Shown: one piece after another, positions 34,303 through 42,868 of the stretch | Layout: each line of letters begins with the position of its first letter | Position numbering within the stretch: position 1 is the stretch's first letter | NCBI GenBank assembly: GCA_029260075.1 | Contig: JAJDDY010000056.1 | Location: 56,204-120,203, forward strand | DNA length: 64,000 nucleotides | Source of the DNA: Phycisphaerae bacterium | GTDB taxonomy: Bacteria; Planctomycetota; Phycisphaerae; UBA1845 | Direction: 5' to 3' | Translations under genes and position numbers: made by a program | The notes under the pieces: generated by a model | Seen by the model: the letters and a program-made list of their open reading frames with translations, nothing else | What the model was told of the DNA's origin: nothing | Databases searched by the model: none

Positions 34303-37300
34303 TCATGGCCCCGTCGTTTGTTCGACGAGGTCGAGCCAATCCGCCTCATCGACGTCACCGCTGTTGTCGAAATCAAAAACACACTCGCAAGCTGTTCGCC
34401 AAACGGGGTTGCCGATGGCCGGTCGAAGACAAGCCTGAATCGCAGCCAAGTCGCGAAGATCCCAACGCAGGTTCGAATCGAAGTCGCCGAGAACCTGGCC
34501 CACCTCCGACTCGAACGCGCCAGGGTCAACGCGGCAGCCCTGCGGGCGCAGATTTCCCAACGCATCCGACGTCGACATTGTCGACTCCGCCGGGTCGCCT
34601 CGGTTGATGACCGGAGATGAACTCGAAAGGGAATAGTCTTCGCCGCTCAGATTTCGAAACTGCGGATCGCCGGCCATGTTGCCCAGTCCCGGCCATCCAC
34701 CCGGAACGACAGAATACGAAACAATCGGCACGCCATCCGATACGACGATGTCACCTCCGGGCAACCGGCTGTTGTCCCAAAATACACAGTTGCGGATAAC
34801 CGGATTGCTTTCGTTGACCCCAAGCACACCCGCAGCCCTAGACCGTGCCCGGTTACTAACGATCGTGCAATGCTCGATAAGCGGACTGCTTTGGCTCAAA
34901 AGAATCGCCCCACCGTTTTGTCTGCCGAAGTTCCCCGCGATCACGCAATTGTAAATCCATGGATCTGAATTCAGGCACGACACGCCCGCACCGAGAGAGG
35001 CGCCGTTGTCGACAATTCGGCAGTTGCGAATCGTGGGACTGCTCGCGAGGAAAAGCATCGCGCCGCCACGGTGAATCTCGCCGGTGGGATTACCGCCCGT
35101 GATGGTGAACCCATCCACGATGGTCGTTCGCTTCTCTCCACGCCGAAAGATGAACCCACGGCCGTCGCCCCCACAGTCAATGGTACATGCACCGGGCGTC
35201 ACACATCGTAGTTCAATAACCTTACCGTCGAAGTCCAAATTCTTATTTCCGACGCCGGAATAGATGCCGGCGCTCACCAAAACCGTGTCGCCGTCCGTCG
35301 CCGCGTCGATGGCTGATTGGATCGTGGAAGACGAGGCCGACGGAACGGCCAGTGTCGCTTGGCAACTATCCGCCACGCCATTGCCGTCCGTATCGAACAG
35401 TCGACCCTCGGCGATGTCGCACGTGTCGGCCACGCCGTTCCCGTCACAGTCAGACTCACACACATCCGGAATACCATTGTCCGTGCAGTCTTCGCTCGTT
35501 CCAGAACTGATATCCAGCGCGTCAGCCAATTCATTGCCGTTGCAATCGGTGATCGGGCATCTAATATTGTGGGCCTCAAACGCGCTGCATATTTCATGAA
35601 CATGTGGCGTGAGCGTATCCAAGTCACCATCGTCGTCGTCGACAACCAGCACCTCGACGGCCGTCATCGGATCGACCGCGTTCACTTCGCCGGCGCCCAC
35701 GGTGATACGCGACCAATCGGTGAAGAGTTGCCGCGTGATCGAACGACCGGCCTCATCGCCGAGCGATTCCTGAAGTGCCAACTTAATGTCCCACCAAACG
35801 CTCGCCAGCGCCTGACCGCAGGCGTGCGCTCCACCCTCGCATGGATATTGCCGATCGGCCGCCACAATGTCGCGGATGGGAACTCCTTCCCCGGCGAAAT
35901 CTCGCGCGATCACCGGATCGTCGTGAACCAAAATGGCGAACGTATCGGCGAATCCCTCACCCAACGAAAACTGGGGAACATCAAAGCCAAGCCGGTATAG
36001 AATGTAGTGGCCATATTCGTGTGTGATGATTGTGGAGTAGGCCGCATTCACACAAGCGACGTTGCCCCGCGCCAGCACAATGGCCGAATCAAGCGGTCGA
36101 AAAAAACCGCCGCAATCGGCGCCGGTCCCAATGTTCACGCCGCAGGAAATGGGGGCATCAATAGCAGTGAAATCTCCCTGCCGACTCTTGAAGAAGTCGT
36201 GGGCCTGTGTGATGTGCTGGAACGCATTAATCTGCGCGGTGTCTAACTCGTTGTCGGCGCCCAAGGGCAGTTCAACGCCAGAGAGCGAACGAACGACGTG
36301 CCGCGTCACCGATAAATCGTCACCCGCGCCATTGCGCACCGTGACCCATTCACCAACAAGCGCAGCCGAAAAATCGGCCTCCACCGCAGAACCCAGCGAA
36401 AGCACAAACCGGCCGTCGTCGTCCGCGAAAGCGAAGTCCCCTGTGTTCGAGCGAACCAGCGCGCCGACGACGGGCACGCTGACCGCACGGTTCGACAGCG
36501 TATCCGGCCGGGTGCCCGGCGTGGCGAATCCCGTCACCTGTCCCGGAACGGTAGCTCGACACTGCTGATCGACAACGTCGACCAACGCCCCGGTAGATGC
36601 ATGGACATAGAACGTGCGGGCTTCGTAGTCATGCGCGTTCGAGTGAACACCCGACAGCTTCCACACACGAACCGGCGTGATGGATTCGCCCGATGACGTT
36701 GTGTGAATGACGACGAGTTCTGGCGCGGTCCAATCGTCAAGCCGGCCAGCTTGGGGCAGCGATCGAGCAATGGCCGAAGCGTCGGACTTCGCAAGAGCAA
36801 CGGGTGGGAAGCCATCAGGCGGCATCTGCGCCAATCGAGCGGATACGAAAACGACCTCGCTGGTCACACCAGATCGGACCACGGTCCGGACGACGGAACG
36901 CTCGACGGGCACGCCGTCCATGTATTGGCGGTACGAATAGGCCGACAAACGACTCGTGCCCACGTCGGCGCGGTTGATCGGCTTCAAATCTGCTGCATCG
37001 ACCCCCAAGACGGCCGCATGACCCGCCAGCCACCGGCCTGCAGCAACATCCGGCATCGCGGCGACGGCCATACCAGAGCCATAGATAGCCACAGCCGCAC
37101 CGCGGTCGTTACGTTCGATTTTGACGTTGGGGTAAGTCGCGTGCAACGCCGTCGTCGCGCGGGCTCGCTCATCATCCGCATCGTCACCGCGAGCGGTCGG
37201 CGTCGCAATCGCAGCGAAGACGATGCCGATTGATACACAAACCAGTGACGATCCCTGAAAAGCGGCTCGACATTCGCGGCGTCGGGCGATGGGTGCCAAG

Positions 37301-37437
37301 ACTTTCGGGTGCCATGGCCAAGCGGAGCGCAGCCATGTGGCGCGTGGGTCGAAACATGCCCTGCTCGTCGACCCCGACCCATGGACAACCGCGCCGGTTC
37401 CGGGTTGACGATCAGAGATTTCGCCGGTCCCGCTCAC
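34303..37437 (-). CDS. Secreted HEYGH metalloprotease with beta-helix and dockerin-like tail
   Basis: Open frame of 1044 codons from GTG 37437. Signal sequence around residues 64-84 (SSLVCVSIGIVFAAIATPTA), then an FTP-type propeptide (SYRQYMDGVPVERSVVRTVV) and a catalytic domain with HEYGH at 473-477 and GEGFAD with Glu 494, the third zinc ligand of gluzincins. Next come calcium-binding-like repeats (DCNGNELADALDISSG, DCDGNGVADTCDI, DTDGNGVADSC), right-handed beta-helix repeats (SPTIRNCRIVDNG, DPWIYNCVIAGN, SPLIEHCTIVSN, NPVIRNCVFWDN), and a dockerin-like pair (GDFDSNLRWDLRDLA, FDFDNSGDVDEADWLDLV). The true start is uncertain: the first ~60 residues include repeat DNA also found at 4253, so a non-ATG codon near 37245 may be used. 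The listed GTG overlaps the sucC stop. Confidence 0.72.
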   Translation of the reverse strand: MSGTGEISDRQPGTGAVVHGSGSTSRACFDPRATWLRSAWPWHPKVLAPIARRRECRAAFQGSSLVCVSIGIVFAAIATPTARGDDADDERARATTALHATYPNVKIERNDRGAAVAIYGSGMAVAAMPDVAAGRWLAGHAAVLGVDAADLKPINRADVGTSRLSAYSYRQYMDGVPVERSVVRTVVRSGVTSEVVFVSARLAQMPPDGFPPVALAKSDASAIARSLPQAGRLDDWTAPELVVIHTTSSGESITPVRVWKLSGVHSNAHDYEARTFYVHASTGALVDVVDQQCRATVPGQVTGFATPGTRPDTLSNRAVSVPVVGALVRSNTGDFAFADDDGRFVLSLGSAVEADFSAALVGEWVTVRNGAGDDLSVTRHVVRSLSGVELPLGADNELDTAQINAFQHITQAHDFFKSRQGDFTAIDAPISCGVNIGTGADCGGFFRPLDSAIVLARGNVACVNAAYSTIITHEYGHYILYRLGFDVPQFSLGEGFADTFAILVHDDPVIARDFAGEGVPIRDIVAADRQYPCEGGAHACGQALASVWWDIKLALQESLGDEAGRSITRQLFTDWSRITVGAGEVNAVDPMTAVEVLVVDDDDGDLDTLTPHVHEICSAFEAHNIRCPITDCNGNELADALDISSGTSEDCTDNGIPDVCESDCDGNGVADTCDIAEGRLFDTDGNGVADSCQATLAVPSASSSTIQSAIDAATDGDTVLVSAGIYSGVGNKNLDFDGKVIELRCVTPGACTIDCGGDGRGFIFRRGEKRTTIVDGFTITGGNPTGEIHRGGAMLFLASSPTIRNCRIVDNGASLGAGVSCLNSDPWIYNCVIAGNFGRQNGGAILLSQSSPLIEHCTIVSNRARSRAAGVLGVNESNPVIRNCVFWDNSRLPGGDIVVSDGVPIVSYSVVPGGWPGLGNMAGDPQFRNLSGEDYSLSSSSPVINRGDPAESTMSTSDALGNLRPQGCRVDPGAFESEVGQVLGDFDSNLRWDLRDLAAIQACLRPAIGNPVWRTACECVFDFDNSGDVDEADWLDLVEQTTGP
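37311..37337 (+). repeat. GCCATGGCCAAGCG repeat (family E) inside the metalloprotease 5' extension
   Basis: GCCATGGCCAAGCGGAGCGC plus AGCCATG, three mismatches from 4253-4279, which is intergenic. It argues that this part of the protease frame is not coding. Confidence 0.6.
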
Positions 37438-38597
37438 GCCACTTTCGCGCAGACTTTCTTCGCCGCGTCGGTCAGGTCGTCCGCAGGAATGAGTTGCTCA
37501 ATGGCTGCTTCCGCCAGAAGCTTGCGCGCTCGATCTACATTCGTCCCTTCAAGACGGACCACGACGGGGACGGTAAAACCGAGATCTTGTGCGGCGGCGA
37601 TCAATGCTTCCGCGATCGTGTCGCACTTGGCAATACCGCCGAAAATGTTCACCAGAATGCCCTTGACCTTCTTGTCGGAAAGGATGATGCGGAAGGCTTC
37701 GATCGCACCCTCCTTGGTTACCGAACCGCCCACGTCGAGGAAGTTGGCCGGGTCGCCACCGTGCAGCTTGATCAAATCCATGGTGGCCATGGCCAGACCG
37801 GCTCCGTTGACCAGACAGCCGATATTGCCGTCGAGCGGGATGTATGAAAGGTTGTGATCCTTGGCCCGCAGTTCGAGCGCGTTTTCCTCGGCCGGGTCGA
37901 ACATGTCCTGCAACGTCTTGTGGCGGAAGACAGCGTTGTCGTCGAACGTCATCTTCGCATCGATGGCGAGAATCTCTCCGTCCGTCGTGCGCACCAGCGG
38001 GTTGATTTCAGCCAAAGCGCAGTCGTACTTAAGAAACACGTCGACCAATCCGCGTATCACCTTGCCGGCTGCTCTTGCTTGGGCCTTGTCGGTGAAGTTC
38101 AGCGCGGCAACGAGTTGGGCACACTGAAAACCGAGCAAGCCCATGTGTGGATGCAACCACCGCTTGACGATGGCGTCGGGATTCTCCTTCGCCACGACCT
38201 CAATCTCCACGCCGCCCTCGCGCGAAACCATGACCACAGGCGTCCGCTTGGTGCGGTCCATCACGACGGCTACGTAGTATTCACTCTCGATGTCGACGGC
38301 GGCGGCGATGAGTAGTTTTTTCACCGCGATGCCCTCGGCACCGGTTTGCACCGAGACCATCCGGTTGCTGAGCATGAACTCTGCCGCTTCGCGCACCTCG
38401 TCGGCGTTGTCGCACAGCTTGACGAACCCGGCTTTACCGCGACCGCCGGCGAAGACTTGGGCTTTGACGACGACCTTGCCGCCGATCGCGGCGTAGGCGT
38501 CGGTCGCTTGCGCGACGGTATCGACGACGGAAGATTGCGGGACGGGCACGCCCACTTCGCTCAACAGCGTTCTTGCCTGATACTCGTGTACTTTCAT
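37434..38597 (-). CDS. sucC: Succinate-CoA ligase (ADP-forming) subunit beta
   Basis: Beta subunit of succinyl-CoA synthetase, TCA cycle. ATG 38597 has GGAAGGT six bases upstream; the protein opens MKVHEYQARTLLSEVGVPVP. ATP-grasp motifs: GGKVVVKAQVFAGGRGKAGF, EIEVVAKENPD, CALAEINPLVRTTDGEILAI, DAKMTFDDNA, and the C-terminal ligase domain YIPLDGNIGCLVNGAGLAMA, DVGGSVTKEGAIEAFRI, VKGILVNIFGGIAKCD, VVVRLEGTNV. Length 387 is standard. The alpha partner sucD, usually next to it, is not in this window; the downstream neighbour is the metalloprotease. Upstream sequence to 38942 is open but not coding-like. Confidence 0.94.
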   Translation of the reverse strand: MKVHEYQARTLLSEVGVPVPQSSVVDTVAQATDAYAAIGGKVVVKAQVFAGGRGKAGFVKLCDNADEVREAAEFMLSNRMVSVQTGAEGIAVKKLLIAAAVDIESEYYVAVVMDRTKRTPVVMVSREGGVEIEVVAKENPDAIVKRWLHPHMGLLGFQCAQLVAALNFTDKAQARAAGKVIRGLVDVFLKYDCALAEINPLVRTTDGEILAIDAKMTFDDNAVFRHKTLQDMFDPAEENALELRAKDHNLSYIPLDGNIGCLVNGAGLAMATMDLIKLHGGDPANFLDVGGSVTKEGAIEAFRIILSDKKVKGILVNIFGGIAKCDTIAEALIAAAQDLGFTVPVVVRLEGTNVDRARKLLAEAAIEQLIPADDLTDAAKKVCAKVA

Positions 38598-39046
38598 GGT
38601 GTACCTTCCGTTCGTTGGTTGAGTTTCGAAGCCATCCGTGTATCGACGCACGCCGAACCGCACCGTCAAGCCGATGCGCCCCGAAAGCGCCGCCCGCAGA
38701 ACCCGCATCCAAAGGACACAGCCTGCCACCGTCCGCCCATTGTGCGGGATTTGTCGGCTCAGATCAATCCAGGGGGGGAAGATAGGGACTAAGGGACGGA
38801 GGGCTTGCTGCCGGAACGTGAGTCGCATCTCGACCCGGCTCCAACCCCGCGGTCCGTCTCTTCTTCCGACCCTTCTTTTCCCTCCGTCCCTTAGTCCCTT
38901 CTTCCTTCTCCTTCCCGCTGGTGCGTGAATCCTTTCTCGCACCTCTGTTGGGCTTGAGAGGGAAACCCATGTAAGCTACGCACAGCTAACGACGCCGGGT
39001 TCAACGGATGGCCCAGCAGCGCCGCACACATTCGAAAGACACTCAT
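38598..39046. other. Intergenic region between divergent sucC and DUF4202 genes
   Basis: 449 bases. It contains a family B unit (38920-38943) and a polypyrimidine stretch around 38868-38913 (CTTCTTCCGACCCTTC, CTTCTTCCTTCTCC). An ATG at 39008 in frame with the DUF4202 gene lies here. No separate gene is seen. Confidence 0.5.
38920..38943 (+). repeat. Family B repeat unit
   Basis: GGTGCGTGAATCCTTTCT then CGCACC, a single complete hairpin unit between divergent genes. Confidence 0.75.
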
Positions 39047-39640
39047 ATGGAACATTCCTCACTATTCTCCGACGCGATCGAAGCGATCGACGCCGCCAAC
39101 CGAGACGACCCGCGTACGGAACTCGTGGATGGCCAACAGCAACCGCGCGAGCTACTCTTTGCGCAACGGGTCTACGCATGGGTGTGCGATCTGGTCCACG
39201 AGCCATCAGAGGAGCTGCTCTTGGCTGCCCGAGCACACACGCTGCGTCGATGGCACATTCCGCGCGACCAATATCCGAAAACGACGGTGGGCTATCACCA
39301 ATGGCGCAACGCCCTCGCCCAGTTTCACGCCAAGGAAGCCGAATCGATTCTTCGCGCCGTCGGATATGCCGACAAGCAAGTCGAGAAGATCAGCGCGCTC
39401 ATTACGAAAAAGAACTGGCCCGAAGATAGCGAAGCCTGCGCACTCGAAGACGCCGATTGCCTCGTGTTTCTTGAGACCAAGCTCGCGAACTACATGGACG
39501 ATTGGGAAAAAGACAAGGCGCTGCACATTCTCGAACGAACGCTGAGAAAGATGACCCCCGAAGCCCGAGCACGAGCCAACCAAATCAAACTAGGTCAACG
39601 CGAACAGGAACTTCTGCAGCGAGCGAAGCTAGCACTCTGA
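39047..39640 (+). CDS. DUF4202 family protein
   Basis: Soluble protein of 197 residues with the DUF4202 pattern: LFSDAIEAIDAANRDDP at the start, RELLFAQRVYAWV, LLAARAHTLRRWHIPRDQYP, TTVGYHQWRNALAQFHAKEA, and LEDADCLVFLETKLANYM, then KALHILERTLRKM (in parts). The family is all-helical with conserved His, Arg and Asp that recall HD-type folds, but no activity has been established to my knowledge. ATG 39047 matches the family's start; ATG 39008 would add 13 residues. It stands alone between repeats. Confidence 0.82.
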   Translation: MEHSSLFSDAIEAIDAANRDDPRTELVDGQQQPRELLFAQRVYAWVCDLVHEPSEELLLAARAHTLRRWHIPRDQYPKTTVGYHQWRNALAQFHAKEAESILRAVGYADKQVEKISALITKKNWPEDSEACALEDADCLVFLETKLANYMDDWEKDKALHILERTLRKMTPEARARANQIKLGQREQELLQRAKLAL

Positions 39641-39828
39641 TGAAAATATTTTGTAGACTGGGTCATCGACTCGGCGGTTTGCAAGTGGCGTTCGATTGCG
39701 TACCGATCATCCAGTTTGCGTCCACGCATGTGGACGACGTACGCGCGCCATACCGTGCCGGGTCGATGACCCGATCTTTGCAAGTTTGACGGGACGAAGT
39801 GCCATGCACTTGGCGAAAGAAGGCAAGG

Positions 39829-40410
39829 ATGACCAGGTTTGAGAACTCTCTAGTTCACTGTCTGTCCGAGTGTGCCGACATTCCCTGCCCACAATGTACG
39901 TATAATCTTCGGCAGAATCTTTCGGGACGATGTCCAGAGTGTGGGTCCCAATTGGCTCTTCAAGTCGTAGCGGTTGGCGGTCGCCGCTCGATCACGGGCG
40001 TCTTGGCGTACATGCGTGTCGGTCTTATCCTGATACCCCTCGCTCTTTCTTGGTTCGCATTTGCACACCAGCTGTCAACAGTGCTTTCGGGCAGCAATAA
40101 TGGCCAAGTGGGGAACATGCTTCTTGTAACGTTCGGAGCAGGAACTGGTCTCGGCGCGGTGACCTTCGGCTCCTTGTTTGTTGTTCGACAGATTCATTTT
40201 GTTACGAGCATTCTTTTCTTTGGGCTTGTCGCATTCATCATGACGGTCAACATCGTCAGTGAAATCCTGGCGGGCATCACTTACGCTTCGCCCGCTGCGA
40301 CTTACGCCTCCATGTCCGGCTTCCTCTTGATGGGGATCGCGGGGCTGACTATCGAAGTAATCTGTGACAGGAAGTTGCGTAGGCCGGGTCATCGACCCGG
40401 CACCAAGTAA
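39829..40410 (+). CDS. Zinc-ribbon membrane protein, unknown function
   Basis: A 193-residue protein. ATG 39829 has GAAAGAAGG upstream. Near the N-terminus a CxxC...CxxC ribbon (CPQCTYNLRQNLSGRCPECG) fits a zinc-ribbon of the kind widespread in planctomycete membrane proteins. Four hydrophobic segments follow (VGLILIPLALSWFAFA; VGNMLLVTFGAGTGLGAVTF; SILFFGLVAFIMTVNIV; MSGFLLMGIAGLTIEVI). The last ten residues (RRPGHRPGTK) come from a GGGTCATCGACCCGGC repeat that also occurs near 39660 and 39757, so the original stop may have been displaced by repeat insertion. Base composition is more AT-rich than the neighbours. Confidence 0.65.
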   Translation: MTRFENSLVHCLSECADIPCPQCTYNLRQNLSGRCPECGSQLALQVVAVGGRRSITGVLAYMRVGLILIPLALSWFAFAHQLSTVLSGSNNGQVGNMLLVTFGAGTGLGAVTFGSLFVVRQIHFVTSILFFGLVAFIMTVNIVSEILAGITYASPAATYASMSGFLLMGIAGLTIEVICDRKLRRPGHRPGTK

Positions 40411-40439
40411 GTGTGACGTTCGGTCTTGCCGCCGTCGCT

Positions 40440-40463
40440 GGTGCGTAAGTCCCTTCTCGCACC
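40440..40463 (+). repeat. Family B repeat unit (degenerate)
   Basis: GGTGCGTAAGTCCCTTCTCG then CACC; stem intact, loop diverged. Confidence 0.65.
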
Positions 40464-40585
40464 CACCTATTCGGAAATCCCTTCCCGCAGACCTTCGACA
40501 CGATACGAATGCAGGATAGGAATCCTGCGTGAGCGGAGGGACGAGATAGGAATCTCGCCCCAGCGTCCATTGGCCTCCCTGACGT

Positions 40586-40614
40586 GTGTGGCACCGGCTT
40601 CCAGCCGGTGATCC
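40586..40614 (-). repeat. Family C repeat, reverse orientation
   Basis: GTGTGGCACCGGCTTCCAGC plus CGGTGATCC, the exact reverse complement of the 4390 unit. Confidence 0.75.
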
Positions 40615-40627
40615 GTTACCGCACCCG

Positions 40628-40698
40628 CTAACCGCCGCGCGTATGCATCTCCAAGTGGGAATCCTCGCGCAGCTCAGCCAATGGAACCAGTGGACCCC
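40628..40698 (-). pseudogene. Duplicated 3' end of moaA (23-codon remnant)
   Basis: This segment matches 40759-40829, the 3' end of moaA, at an offset of 131 bases. On the minus strand it reads GPLVPLAELREDSHLEMHT then RGG and stop; the intact gene ends GPLVPLAALRENSHLEMHT, RGG, stop. There is no upstream coding sequence; a family B repeat (40704-40749) separates the remnant from the gene. It is probably the displaced original end, or a local duplication, linked to repeat insertion. Confidence 0.75.
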
Positions 40699-40703
40699 TC
40701 GCT

Positions 40704-40749
40704 GGTGCGCGAACCCCTTCCCGCTGGTGCGTGAATCCTTTCTCGCACC
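40704..40749. repeat. Family B repeat units between the two moaA tails
   Basis: A partial unit (GGTGCGCGAACCCCTTCCCG) followed by a complete GGTGCGTGAATCCTTTCT-CGCACC unit. Confidence 0.75.
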
Positions 40750-40758
40750 GACGTGTTG

Positions 40759-41775
40759 CTAACCCCCCCGCGTATGCATCTCCAAGTGAGAGTTCTCGCG
40801 CAGCGCTGCCAATGGCACCAGCGGACCCCGTTGCTCAATGGCCAATCGATCCTCCGCGCCACGATCCGCTCGTTGCTGCCACGTCGATTCAATCAGCGAA
40901 ACGAGTTCATCCGGAGACGCACCGTTTCGCAAAGGTGACTTGAGATCGACCCCCTCCTTCGCGTACAGACAAAGATACCACATCCCATCGCACGTCAACC
41001 GACTTCGATCGCACGACGAACAGAAGGGGGCGGTCGTTGAGGAAATGATGCCGAACTGCGTTTCGTTGGGCAGAGTAAACCGCTCCGCCGGAGCCGATCC
41101 ATCGCGCGCCGCGGGCACGATCGCGCCCAGCGCATCCGCCAACCGTTCCAGCATCGTCTTGCGCGACACCACCTGTTTCGTGGACCAACCCGTCGCCCCG
41201 CCGACGTCCATGTATTCGATAAACCGAACCTCGGCGCCGACGCGCCGTCCGAACTCAAGCATGTCGACCAGTTCATCATCGTTGAACCCGCCAACGACCA
41301 CGGTATTGATCTTCAACGTCTCGAACCCGACCCGCTGTGCGGATTCGATACCCTCGATCACCTGATCAAGCGAATCCCGCCCGGTCAACAGACGGAAACG
41401 ATCGGGACGAAGCGTATCCAAACTCACCGTAACGCGATCAAGACCAGCCTCACGCAGCGCGACCGCACGCTCCGCCAGAAGCAAGCCATTCGTCGTCATG
41501 GCCAAGTCGACGTTCTTACGGGCGAGCATGGCCATCAGATCGGGCAGGCTTCGACGAATCAACGGCTCGCCCCCGGTCAATCGAATCTTCGTAACCCCAA
41601 GTCGAACAAACACATCCGCAAGCCTATCGATCTCCTCGAACGTCAAAACTTGCTCGCGCGGAATCCACTCGTAATGTTCTTCAGGCATGCAATAGCGACA
41701 GCGCAGCGTGCAACGGTCGGTGACCGAAATGCGCAAGCTTCGATGCGGACGTCCAAGCGTATCGCGTAAACTCAT
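40759..41775 (-). CDS. moaA: GTP 3',8-cyclase MoaA (molybdenum cofactor biosynthesis)
   Basis: Radical-SAM enzyme catalysing the first step of molybdopterin synthesis from GTP. ATG 41775 has AGGAAGCAGG upstream. N-terminal cluster: SVTDRCTLRCRYCMPEE (CxxxCxxC). Others: VTKIRLTGGEPLIRR, RVTVSLDTLRPDRF, INTVVVGGFNDDELVD, VRFIEYMDVGG. The C-terminal cluster is CSSCDRSRLTCDG plus the downstream Cys in WYLCLYAKEG. The protein ends in Gly-Gly, the C-terminal pair required in known MoaA proteins. Length 338 is normal. A 70-base copy of its 3' end lies 131 bases downstream. No other moa gene is in the window. Confidence 0.94.
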   Translation of the reverse strand: MSLRDTLGRPHRSLRISVTDRCTLRCRYCMPEEHYEWIPREQVLTFEEIDRLADVFVRLGVTKIRLTGGEPLIRRSLPDLMAMLARKNVDLAMTTNGLLLAERAVALREAGLDRVTVSLDTLRPDRFRLLTGRDSLDQVIEGIESAQRVGFETLKINTVVVGGFNDDELVDMLEFGRRVGAEVRFIEYMDVGGATGWSTKQVVSRKTMLERLADALGAIVPAARDGSAPAERFTLPNETQFGIISSTTAPFCSSCDRSRLTCDGMWYLCLYAKEGVDLKSPLRNGASPDELVSLIESTWQQRADRGAEDRLAIEQRGPLVPLAALRENSHLEMHTRGG

Positions 41776-41953
41776 CCTGCTTCCTACCAATCCACGTGGC
41801 GACGATCGACGGCACGCCGTCGAGATCGAGTCTATGGTAACAAGTACGCCATCAATCTGGAATTCGGAGACGGATGGGACCCGGGCGTGCCAAGAACACT
41901 TCTTCTCAGCCCTAGCGGCGCAAATCACGACGTCGGCGGATCAACCGGCCCCC

Positions 41954-42868
41954 CTACCCCGTCTCATCATCCACAAGCGACGTAGCCGGTTCGAGCGTAG
42001 CTTGTGGGACGGATGCGTTGATGCCGAGAACATCCAACGTGTCGCGCTCGACGATGCCGCGTAGCGCATCGCGTGGGATGACGGGTAGGTTCGTGCCGTG
42101 GACGAGGTGGTTGATGCTGTAGAGTGTTTCGATGCACTCGGAGGCTGAGGCGTGGGGGAAACCGCTTCCCAGCAGAAGCTTGTCCATCACGCCGCATTGG
42201 TGGGCGCTGAGCAGTGTTTGATACGCCTGCCACGGCTGATCCAAAATCCCGCTGGTTTCGGCGAAGACGTTCTTGTGCTTCGCCAACAGAAGAATCGTTT
42301 CCTGCGTCCACGGATGGCCGAGGTGACCGATGACGATTTTCAGGTCGGGCAGCTCGCGGGCGACTTCGTCGAGCAGGTGCGGACGGGCATATTCGAGCTT
42401 GGTGGCTGGGGCGAGGAACACGCCGGTGTGAAACACGACCGGCATGGAAAGACTCGCCGCTTCGGCGTAGACCATCATGGCCTGACTGTTCGTCGGGTGA
42501 ACGTCCTGAGCGGCCGGCGAAACCGCGACCCCTCTTAGACCCAACTCCTTACGGGCTCGCACGAGTTCGGCCACGGCCTCTTTCGGCTCGCTCGGGTCGA
42601 CCCCGGCGAAACCGATGAGCCGGTCCGGGTGGCAGCGGACGTATTCTGCCACGCAATCGTTATCGATCCGGGCGTCGAGGTATCGGCTATCGAAACCGAG
42701 CACGAACGTGATATCCACCGGCTCGGCGGCTGCGAGGTGGTGCTTCTGATCGGCGCTGTGCGGTGCGGGAGGGTGGTTTCCCGTTGATTGACCGGGGCGA
42801 GAAGCGGGCAGACACCGCCCGAGTTGGTCCGGCGAGTCCCACGTGTGTGTGTAACAATCTACAATCAT
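41954..42868 (-). CDS. Amidohydrolase-2 family metal-dependent hydrolase
   Basis: TIM-barrel hydrolase or decarboxylase of the amidohydrolase-related family, 304 residues from ATG 42868 (MIVDCYTHTWDSP). Barrel motifs: DITFVLGFDSR, LIGFAGVDPSEPKEAVAELV, LRGVAVSPAAQDVHPTNS, MPVVFHTG (His metal ligand), DLKIVIGHLGHPW (second His), KNVFAETSGI and LLLGSGFPHAS (usual GSDxP Asp replaced by Gly-Phe-Pro). The N-terminal metal pair is YTHT rather than HxH, and the final Asp is not visible, so the metal site may be altered. Substrate unknown. An open stretch upstream to 42982 is not family-like. Confidence 0.78.
   Translation of the reverse strand: MIVDCYTHTWDSPDQLGRCLPASRPGQSTGNHPPAPHSADQKHHLAAAEPVDITFVLGFDSRYLDARIDNDCVAEYVRCHPDRLIGFAGVDPSEPKEAVAELVRARKELGLRGVAVSPAAQDVHPTNSQAMMVYAEAASLSMPVVFHTGVFLAPATKLEYARPHLLDEVARELPDLKIVIGHLGHPWTQETILLLAKHKNVFAETSGILDQPWQAYQTLLSAHQCGVMDKLLLGSGFPHASASECIETLYSINHLVHGTNLPVIPRDALRGIVERDTLDVLGINASVPQATLEPATSLVDDETG

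Noticed and set aside
38598..38942. 115-residue N-terminal extension of sucC
   Set aside because: The SucC start MKVHEYQAR with a good ribosome-binding site is at 38597; the extension crosses a family B repeat.
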